Of a DNA stretch of 24,146 nucleotides, positions 7,234 to 16,300 are shown piece by piece. The stretch's first letter is position 1. Each line of letters begins with the position of its first letter. The position numbers and the translations under genes were made by a program. The notes under the pieces are model-generated. The model was not told where the DNA came from. It saw only the letters and a program-made list of their open reading frames with translations, and did no database searches. This stretch comes from Chara braunii (taxonomy: Eukaryota > Streptophyta > Charophyceae > Charales > Characeae), in assembly GCA_003427395.1 (NCBI GenBank), contig BFEA01000252.1:127991-152136 (forward strand), given 5' to 3'.

Positions 7234-7695
7234 CCTTGCCCAGCATTGTGTTGCTTCCTTGCATTTGACTAAGCAGTGCACTATATCTTCTATATCTTTC
7301 CGTCCGTGCTTTCAGAGGTATTTGGATGAGAAGCGGTTAACAGATCCCTAAATTTGCAGGGTAGGGTTTTTGAAGGGTCACGTCCCACACCTTTTAAGCC
7401 AGACAGGGCAAAAAAAAAAAAAAAAAAGCTGAAAAAAACAATCCCAAAATGCACTTTTCAGTGCTGGGGGGGTTAACCAGGGCTGAAAAGTGGGGGTCCC
7501 TGCTAACCGCTTGTGATTTGGATAAGACTTCTGTCTCCTAAAAAAGAAAAAAGAAAAAAGAAAAAAAAAGACATGTCTCCTTTTTTTTTTTTTTTTTTTT
7601 TTTTAACTTCGTATACAGCAAACCTACTTAACGAGGTGATAAGAGCATCAGGTCCCGGCGTCGAAGGCTCCATCTATTGGTGGGGAGCTACACCT
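7234..7695. other. Intergenic sequence with A- and T-runs
   Basis: No gene is recognised. An A-rich tract (about 7540-7570) is closely followed by a run of about 24 T (7581-7604), which could form an A:T hairpin. Another A-run lies at about 7411-7427. Confidence 0.5.
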
Positions 7696-8017
7696 GCTGG
7701 AAATCAGGTCCAGCGTCCCTGTACAATGATGTGAATGTATCTGCTGGAAACCGGGTCCAGCGTCTCTATGTAGAGATGTGTTTGATATCTCCAACTACCT
7801 ATGTATGCACATTTAAGCAATATATGTCAGATGATGGGATCCATCTGATCTACAGTGTCTCCAAAGCAAACAGAGGCATCGGGCCCGATCTTATCTATCA
7901 GACAGAACCCTAACCATTGAATCAGATGTGTTGTGTATTACAATAATGTGATGTGTGTTAGCTGGAAATCGGGTCCAGTGTCCCTATACAGTGTTCTGTA
8001 ACTATGTCCTACACAAT
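7696..8017. repeat. ~48-bp repeat, two tandem units plus one dispersed unit
   Basis: Units start at 7696, 7743 and 7970 with GCTGGAAATC (or GCTGGAAACC) followed by GGGTCCAGCGTCCCT-type sequence. The first two are directly adjacent and the third is 227 bp downstream. A very diverged relative, CTGACAACCAGGCTCAGCGTC, may sit near 165-187. No coding function is apparent. Confidence 0.75.
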
Positions 8018-8317
8018 CCATATCAGACAACATCCAATCTGACTGTATTCATTCATCAATTAATACATGTCCCCTGAAGGGAAAACCCTATCCCCTAGCC
8101 ATCTTCATCAAGCACCCCAACAGCCAAAACGCACCCATGCACGAAACCCTAAACAACCTACCCCTACACCTCATCCTGATTGGGGATTGAAGGCCGGACA
8201 ACCCCAATCAATAGAGGGTGGTCGTTTATCCCACTCCCACCCGCTGTGAAGCGAAGATAAGTGGATCAACAGGGAGAGACACCACACAGAAGGGGGGGAA
8301 GGTAGCAGTACTAGGCG
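8018..8317. other. Unassigned intergenic sequence
   Basis: This 300-bp interval between the 48-bp repeats and the GTT tract shows no recognisable gene or repeat. The 60-codon plus-strand frame is Pro/His-rich and unconvincing. Confidence 0.45.
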
Positions 8318-8640
8318 TTATTGTTGTTGTTGTTGTTGTTGCCGCCGTTGTCGTCACCTCTGCTGTTGTTGCTGTTGCTGTTATTTTTGTTGTTGATGCT
8401 GTTGTTGTTGTTATTGCTATCGTTGTTGCCGTCGTCGTTATTGTTTTTGGTGTGCTTGTGTCACTGTTGTCATTGCCGCCGCCAACACTGCAGGCGCCGC
8501 GAACGATGATGTCGTTTTTGTGATCAGTATTGGCGTTGTGACCTTCGTTGTCTTCGCAGCCGCCAATATCACCGGTGTCGATGTTGTTGCGTTGTTGTTG
8601 TTGTTATTGATGTTGTTGTTGGTCTTGATGTTAACGCTGT
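8318..8640. repeat. Imperfect (GTT)n trinucleotide-rich tract
   Basis: Long runs of GTT with GCT, GCC and GTC variants cover about 320 bp. Plus-strand frames read as poly-Val or poly-Leu and are discounted. The tract begins just past the likely end of the minus-strand exon to its right, so it may lie in an intron or the 3' region of that gene. Confidence 0.9.
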
Positions 8641-9012
8641 TACCTCTGTTGCGACATGCGCCTCCTCCCCATCAGTATCGCCCTCCAACCGGTCCTCCAG
8701 AAGAGCACACAGATCGCGGCCCTCATTGAAGAGGGCTTTGCAGACGGACATGATGCCATCTGCCCTCCTCCAGTCGATGCAGACATCGAGCCGGGGATCC
8801 AGCCCTTCCTCCAGCTCCCAGATGATCTCCAGGATGTCCTCACTTTTATCCTTCAGCCAACCAGCCAGAGAAATCGCTCCCCTTTTGACCTCTGGCTCCG
8901 CTTGCAGCCACAAAGACATGTCCCTCACGATCTCCTGTAACCATCCGCATCCGTTCTCCATGGTAATCAGCCATTCGTTTGCTCCAAGCTGTAGCTCCCT
9001 CTCCAAATCCAT
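8569..9012 (-). CDS. Probable coding exon, unknown helical protein
   Basis: The minus-strand frame starts at ATG 9012 (context AAAAGATGG, with an in-frame TAA just upstream) and runs 147 codons. Coding character is good for about 110 codons: G is near 50% at codon position 1, about 26% at position 2 and near 48% at position 3. The predicted protein is acidic and helical, with many Trp-Leu pairs (EWLITMENGCGWL, MSLWLQ, LAGWLKD, IIWELEEGLD). I recognise no family. After about residue 123 it degenerates into Thr/Gln/His encoded by the AAC/GTT repeat. A plausible splice donor (AG then GTAACA, exon ending at 8644) suggests the real exon stops there and the gene continues to the left. It could also be a fragment of a larger or transposon-derived gene. 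Confidence 0.5.
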   Translation of the reverse strand: MDLERELQLGANEWLITMENGCGWLQEIVRDMSLWLQAEPEVKRGAISLAGWLKDKSEDILEIIWELEEGLDPRLDVCIDWRRADGIMSVCKALFNEGRDLCALLEDRLEGDTDGEEAHVATEVTALTSRPTTTSITTTTTQQHRHR

Positions 9013-9734
9013 CTTTTACCTATAGAGCTGCGCCGCAATCACGTTTCTCGTCAGTCTCACAGCTGGCGCCTCCGCTGCTGTCCTCCTTGTGTAGACGTAG
9101 CGCCTGTACGCCCAAGGGCTCCCAAGGGGAGGACCCTCTCCTCCACTCTGACCGCTCAAAGTCACGGGCTATGGCGGGGAGGACCCTCGCCTTCCTCGAA
9201 ACTGACGAGGAAGTCAACCGAAGTGTGATAGGGCCTTGCCTACCGGTCCGGTTAGCGCACTCGCGCTTTCTCTGTATGTGCAAAGCCATAAGTTGACAGG
9301 AAGTGCGATATATGCTATCAGGCAGTGTGAACCTGTGATCTGGGGTTATTCCCATAAATTTGTAGCATGGATTCATGGAATGGATTTTTGGATACTATGA
9401 TACCTGCCAACCTCCTTAGAATTGGGGGAAAAAAGGAAAATGAAAAGGTCGGGAGAGGATCCCTGGTTTTTAGGATAGCCTGTTATTGGAGTTGGGTTTC
9501 TGTTCCAGCTCCCTTGCTCTGGTATCCAAGCCCAGTCTGCTGGATCACATTCCAGGTTTTCGAGAGCCGTCTCTGGTTGGATTACTTGCTTAGGCCATAC
9601 ACAGCCATCACTTTTTCTTTCCTTAGGAGCGTAATGACCTGTGAAATCACGGACTGAGAACTCTGCTGTTTTCTGAGTTTTGCTGCTGGATTGTGTGACT
9701 TGCTGAGATTCCGCTTTCTGCTGAGATTCTAAGC

Positions 9735-9735
<1 letters not shown>
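9013..9735. other. Probable 5' flank of the minus-strand exon, otherwise unassigned
   Basis: This moderately GC-rich sequence has overlapping open frames on both strands and none with recognisable domains. If the exon at 9012 is real, its 5' UTR and promoter lie here. No TATA box can be assigned with confidence. Confidence 0.4.

Positions 9736-9803
<68 letters not shown>
9736..9803. repeat. (TG)n microsatellite
   Basis: About 33 uninterrupted TG units, followed by shorter TG-rich stretches to about 9855. Confidence 0.97.
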
Positions 9804-9807
<4 letters not shown>

Positions 9808-9855
9808 GGGTTTCCGTGTGTTTGTCTGAGTGCATGATTGCTTGGGTGTGTGTGT

Positions 9856-10731
9856 GACCCGCCAGGGTGCTTGTATGATGGGATGGCCCTCGGGCCCAGT
9901 ACTTACCTGTGGCCGTGCCTTTGTGGGTTGCAGCGGGGTGTAATGGTAGGTTACGAGGCCTGCGTAGGATGGAAAATACTTGACCGAAGAAAACCAAAGT
10001 TAGTACCTTTATAGGCCGAGGGGGGTTTAGAAGTCCGGTACGCTTAGGTCTAGGGGAACCGGTCCAGTAGCCTGTCTAAGGCCTGTAGGAAAGGATATCA
10101 GACCTGCAATAATGTTTCCCTCGGAAAGGAGGAAGGTACCAGTAGGTAGTTTGGGAGGCCGAGCGTCCTGGAAAGTCACCGCCCAAGGAGGCAGCTGCCC
10201 GGCATATGTTTGGGAAGAGCGAAGAGCTCTTGCTCATTTTGCAGTGTGCAAGTTTGGCATCACGCTGCTGGAGCGAGCGCTTGGTGTGTCCAGCGCTGTG
10301 GAGGAAGAAGGTGGTCTGGCCCATCCACTACGGCTATGGTAGAGCGGAGCAGGAAGGAAGGCTCCGGAGTATAGGAGAGCGAGGAGGAGAGTGACGGGGC
10401 TGCTTACCGGGCTATGGTGGTTGGCATCTTTATCTTCTTGGTTGGCGCTGCACCTGGAAGGCCCCATAGGGGGTGGGCTTACTCAAGTAAGACTTTGGGG
10501 TAGTGTTAGGGATGGTGACCATTGTAGGGGGGACACGTTGTCGTTGTGTTGTCCTTTGAACACTGGAGCAGGGCTCCGTAGCCATCTACTTAGCCAAGCA
10601 GGAGGAGGTGTATGGCATGGCTATGGTGAACCTCGTGACTGGCTGGCAGTAAGGAGGAGATTCAGACATTGGTTCTGGTTCATTCTTTCATTGTTATTAT
10701 TATTATTTATTGTAAAGAAGAGGTTGGGGGA
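9856..10731. other. Unassigned intergenic sequence
   Basis: No gene is recognised. The plus-strand frame from 10391 begins with ordinary-looking residues but owes its length to the Ser/Ala-encoding trinucleotide tract downstream. Confidence 0.5.
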
Positions 10732-10810
10732 CTCCTCCTCCTCCTCCTCCTCTTCTTCGTCTTCTTCGTCTCATTCTTCTTCTTCTTCTTCTTCTTCTTC
10801 TTCTTCTTCT

Positions 10811-10848
<38 letters not shown>

Positions 10849-10860
10849 TCCTCCTCCTCC
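10732..10860. repeat. Compound trinucleotide array (CTC)n(TTC)n(TGC)n(TCC)n
   Basis: Four trinucleotide blocks follow one another: CTC to about 10751, TTC-rich to about 10815, TGC to about 10846, then TCC. The plus strand is almost entirely pyrimidine except in the TGC block. It accounts for the apparent poly-Ser, poly-Ala and poly-Arg frames on the two strands. Confidence 0.96.
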
Positions 10861-11769
10861 TTTGTCTATTCCTCTTTCCAAGTTCTTTCATTTCAGTCGC
10901 AATTGAATGGGATTGTCTTTCTTTGTGTTATTGCACTTCCGCAGCGGGGGAAGCGGTGACTGGGTACCAATGGGAGTCTCCCGACCGATACCGCCTCAGC
11001 GGCTCCGCGTCTCCGATAAATGGTGTGTGCTTGGATACGAACGCTGTTCATTGCTTTGGCTTTGTATGATGCTTGCCAGTGATAAGCAACTGGACTTGTG
11101 TTCCCCAGAATAAAAGGGGCTGTGTGTGTGTGTGTTGGGGAAAAAAAAGAAAAAATCCGGAAATCCATACGGTGAAACCTTACAAAATATCGAGTGTTTG
11201 AATCCCTCTCCATAAAAAAAAAGATAGCCAGGATAATAACAGGAGGATTGAATTCATAGTCTCTTCTATCAGGTTGACATTTTCTATTGTAGGAGTTCTT
11301 CTTTGATGTAGGCGATGGGGAAGTATGTGAAAACTGAGGTATAACCTGCCCGTGCCTGTCTGTGTGAGAACTGGTAAGCTCTTTGAAAGAACGTGACTCC
11401 TGGATGAGGACATCTCGTTCCCCTCTTCCCCGGGTAAAAACTTCCTTAAGGATTTCTTTGCAAATTGCAGCTTGACAATGTCCATAACCTTTCTTTTTCT
11501 TGAAATTAGAAAAATGTGCATTTTTCTTTAACTTTTGTCAGAAAAATTAGCAAAAAACGTTGTCCACGTTTCTAGTAGCTTTCTTGAGTGCGTGGATGAT
11601 CTAACCCAACTTTTTTTAAGAACACCATGGTTGTAAAATCATCAATAGCGTTGTACACATGATGTTCTCCAAAGTATACGTCAAACGTTCAAACACCTAT
11701 GCAATCCAGGTTTTATTTACTGATCTGGCAGTGATCCATGGGGCTACTTTTTGGACAAATGTAGGATTT
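10861..11769. other. Unassigned intergenic sequence
   Basis: AT-rich non-coding sequence with short A-runs. Open frames of about 70-110 codons on both strands carry no motif or compositional support. Confidence 0.5.
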
Positions 11770-11836
11770 CCTCGCAGATGCATAAAAGGGGGGGGGGGGG
11801 GGGGNCCTCGCAGATGCATAAAAGGGGGGGGGGGGG

Positions 11837-11839
<3 letters not shown>
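11770..11839. repeat. Gap-flanking duplication (unmerged contig ends)
   Basis: CCTCGCAGATGCATAAAAG plus a G-run appears immediately before (11770-11804) and after (11806-11839) a single N at 11805. The copies are identical apart from the length of the G-run. This is the signature of overlapping contig ends joined without merging, so one copy is probably false. Confidence 0.9.

Positions 11840-11880
<41 letters not shown>
11840..11880. repeat. (GA)n microsatellite
   Basis: About 20 GA units directly follow the G-run, which explains why assembly broke here. Confidence 0.95.
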
Positions 11881-13057
11881 CTTCAGTGAGCGCTATGCTC
11901 AAGGGTTCGTGGCAATATAGATATCTTTGGTTCCTATGCGAGAATTCATCGTCCAACTTTTCGTTCCTTTAGTTGCATCCATCTGGTGATCTAAGAACTG
12001 CATCGCGCAATTTTCTGTGCTTTATTTTGCTCAAAGTCTTTTTGGGGGGGGAATCATAATTGTTGTCTTTGATCTCATTTGGATTTGTTCTTTCTTTTCA
12101 TAATTCAATTTTTGAATTTTGCTCGCATTAAGTTGATCTGCCCACACCTTTGCGAGCCTGCAGATTCTTGAATTGGATTAGTTCCACACCCGTGTGGTGG
12201 TTGGACTGACACACCTTCATTGCTTCGTTTTTCCATATCCTTAGACTTTGATGGGTCGCGTATGCATCCTTCACTTATGCTCGTTGGCCTTGCCCTTGGT
12301 CGTCCCTAGTCATGGTTGTCCCGCACATTTCCATTCTCCTTCCTTTCCACGCATTCTCAACCTGTCATTCTTCTTCGCCCATCTACTATATCCTTCTTCT
12401 TTCCCTGCTTTTCACCCTTTGTACGACTGGCCCAATTACCATGGACATTAAATCACTGCAAGAGGTTGGGTTACATCTCTCGTGCCCTGCCCTGATCGCG
12501 GACCCTTTTCCTCTTCCCCCTTGGCCTTGTGATTTCCTTGCGCTTTGCATTATGCCCCTTTACCTTTTGTGCACAATAAAACGCACAGGTGGTTCCCCTT
12601 TGCCCTCTTTTATCTTCAAGGTGTAAACGGATCTGGTAGATCATCTGCCTAGTGGTTGATCGAGTTTTCCAAAAAAGTTATGGTGTTTTGGTGAGTCGAG
12701 TGGGGTGATAAGTTCGCTGCGACCAGCTGCAAGTGTTTGGACAAGGTGTTGATCAGATCAATTAGGCTGATGCATCGACTTTGGGTATGTATGGGTGAGG
12801 CAATGTATTATCTTTACTGAGAGTATGGTAATGATACGTTGAAGTTTTAGTGAGAGCAAGTTGTTATTGGTGTTTCAAAGGAAGTTGGCATTGGGAAATA
12901 AGCACGATGCCTGTTTGTGTGTCATCATGTGCGATTTTAGTTGTTCATGATCTTGTCAATGCATATTAGTATAATATAATAATAGTGAAAATAATTGTAT
13001 AGATGATTGAACGATTTTCGTTTTCTATAACTAGTTTCATTGGTTCGATATTTTTGC

Positions 13058-13059
<2 letters not shown>
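11881..13059. other. Unassigned intergenic sequence
   Basis: No gene, RNA or mobile element is recognised. The 67- and 104-codon plus-strand frames at 12248-12626 overlap each other and have no domain or compositional support. Confidence 0.5.
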
Positions 13060-13137
<78 letters not shown>

Positions 13138-13142
13138 NNNNN

Positions 13143-13234
<92 letters not shown>
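13060..13234. repeat. Compound microsatellite (CT)n(CA)n with a 5-N gap
   Basis: CT units run from 13060 to 13168, interrupted by five N at 13138-13142, then about 33 CA units. It matches the type and order of the array at 355-436. True length is unknown because of the gap. Confidence 0.96.
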
Positions 13235-13236
<2 letters not shown>

Positions 13237-13329
13237 ATTGAAAGAAATCCTCGGCAAGGATCACTACGACAAGTGTCATTTATAAGAAAACCCGAGGACA
13301 TTTTTAACCAAAATTTGCATCATTCCATA

Positions 13330-16300
13330 GAGTGGACACCGTATTAAATTATTAACAAACCACACAAAAAAAGCTGAAACTGTTAGGCAAAACTTCTCGC
13401 AAAAGTGTACTTGAATGAAAATTTGGATTTAAAGAATTTTTAGAATTTTCAGTGAATTTTGGACATGGTTACCACAAACAATTCCAATGGACAAAAATAT
13501 TTTGGAACATTTAAAAACGGTCATCAGATACACAATTCCAACAATCGATTAAAAAAAATCCCTAAAAATTAAAAATCTGGCATAAAAACCCTGATTTCAA
13601 CAATGAAAATAGTTTACCCTATTAAGTTATTTACCACTGGTGCGACATAGAGGACAGGTCCTTCGTATAAGCATTGGGGGCTTTTAGTAAATCCGTTGTC
13701 GCACTTTTTCCAATCAGACCACTCTCGGCTATCAGAAAAACAACAAGTTGTCACGCATGATTTTGTTGATTTTTGCAATAAATAATTAAATTAATTTAAA
13801 AAAAACCCTTTTTATTGTGTGCATCCGGCTTCGAGAGAGACCCTTCAATTACGGTCTTCACCGGTCCCTGGTCTTAGGAATTTTTTATTATGATTCGGAA
13901 CAGCGAAGATCATGCAAACTATAAATTGTAAAATTTTAATATGCCATACATGTATCAAGTTTGCTAATTTAGGGATTTGAGAATTGTGACAAGATCAATA
14001 GAGGGCATAATCACAAGCAATGTCAATGCAAACAAATCAGGACTGACTCACTCAAAGCAACGACAAGATAAATGAAGGAAGGTGAAAACTCATCATAATC
14101 TCAGGAAGTGCAGATGAAAAGACATGGTCAACACTCGTTAAGAGTCCTCACTGAGGTTGTGGCTTAGAGATGTAGAGCCACAAGCGAGCAAGTTCCGAAT
14201 AGGTCCATCCAAGACAAAAAAATTATGAAGTCAAGCATAGCACAAAACTCCTCCCACAAAGTAGGGAGATATGGCTTGAAGAAAATCCCTCGTCTGAGAT
14301 GGCGGGACTCTGAAGGTTCAGTCAATGCCTCATAATCAATCTCTACCTGTGAGATATACCTCTTGGTCAATTTAACCAAGTCACCCCAATAAGAGTCTTA
14401 TGTTAGGAGAAAAGGAACTGGAGGCCATAGGTAATCAGTATAGAGTTTGGGTCCAAAGCTACAAATGAACTTTGTGCCACTCTCATCAAGCTCACACTCT
14501 CTCTCCTCGAGATATTTAGCTGAGACCCAAACTGAATCAGAGTGCTAATGAGTTTCCTTGCCTTTCTTCACATATATCCTCATGTCATGAATAGTACCTT
14601 ATGCAAACTCAGTGAGAAAAGCACGAAGATTGACATATCTTATTGTCTGAAACCGACTGCATGGACATACAGGTGCTGGAAAACATCCTTGAGAGGAATC
14701 TTGTTGAGACTGGTCAAGACCGACCCTTCGATTGGGAATGACTTAATTGCACTTATGTGAATGGCAATTACTGTTGTTTTCTTATGATATCTCTCACTTG
14801 TTTAACTGTCTCGAATGATGTGACTGTGCCAATTGTCTCACCGACCAAATTTTGATAATACACTGTGTACTCGATTACGGTTTGTCTATTGATAGTGTTG
14901 AGTGCTCTCCTTCACATCTCTCTCTTGAATAATGCAATGTAGTATGTTTCAATGTCTTCTCATTTGTCTGATCTCTTTCGTAGTGTCTTGTATGTTACCC
15001 ACAAAATATTCCTCTTTCTTATTTCTTCCCTTTCCTATAACGAAGAATCATAAATAACCCTTGTGTTGTCAGGCAATGTTACCTGTTCTCAATTGTACTT
15101 TGATCCTTTCTTAGTTAATCACTTGAAAGGAGATGATAAGAGTGGACCTAACGAATGATTGTCAGAGTAGGTTCGTTGCTAGTTATTGATGATTTTCCTT
15201 GCTCGGTCAACAACCTCAACGGATGAGAGTGTACTGTGTAATCTCTCATTCGATTCGTGGAAATAGATGATATACTCAATAAACTTATGTTCCTTCACTA
15301 ACTGCGGTGTCTGCTCTCTCGTTGACTTTAGATAGTGCTTGATATTTTTGACAACACTTTATTTTCAACCTTCCACTTTATCTCGATAAAGTGTGCAAAG
15401 CATCACTAGTGTATTCTCACCTCTCATAGTTTTCTCGCCTTCCCTGCAAAGGCCCACTGCTCTGACTCCTGGAGGAGAGATTGAGAAGTGTTTCGGAAGA
15501 TTATCGTTAGTTAAGGATTCCAAAAGTCGTTCAAACTTGCTACCAATGATGGATTACCAATATTGGCTGCAAAACGGGTTCGTGGTGATAGGCTTGCAGC
15601 TAAGGCACTTTGCAATTGCCTGCTACTACGGCAAGCTGCAGCTAAAGTCGTAGTCGAGATGTACTACCTTGAGTTGCTCTTTATTAGGTGACCAACATGA
15701 AAAGGCAGTCTGCTTTTGCGTAGCACACAGAGTACAACTGTTAACAAAACCTGTCTAGATAGTATACAAGTTTGTAGTTGATAATGAATTGTACTGAAAC
15801 GAGGGATGTTCACTGAGGGTGTTGAGTGTTGCCCCTACTCGTACACAACGCAAGGTCTTACTCTCAGGCTTCACGTATGAGGTATAGTCATATATCGAGT
15901 GGTGGGAGTCTAAATATCTCTTGCTCAACACAAAAAGCCTTAAATGTAAGTACTTAATCTGGTTTGAACTCATTCAAGGTACAAAAATCTTGAGTGCAGG
16001 GTCTATCCATGCTCAACTATGTGGTCTTGTACTCAATATTTGGTCTCGACACGATTCTCTGGACACTTTATAATCAAAGGCAGTGACTTCGTGCATCAGA
16101 TGTGTCCATTCTCAACTTGACAATTATGAGTTCAGGATCTGTCCATGCCCTACACCGTAACCTCTAGTATTGGACTCTCCAATACCCAAATCAACGGCTT
16201 AAACCGCAAAGTCACTCCTATACTCAACCCGGAATTACAATGCATAGTTTTTATTTATACCAGTGAAAAGAGGAAGATGATTTGCATAATGTAATTAGTC

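Noticed and set aside
8218-8523. Poly-Val and poly-Leu plus-strand frames
   Set aside because: Direct translation of the GTT-rich tract.
10391-10906. 171-codon frame ending in poly-Ser/poly-Ala
   Set aside because: Its length derives from the trinucleotide array; the N-terminal part has no recognisable domain or codon bias.
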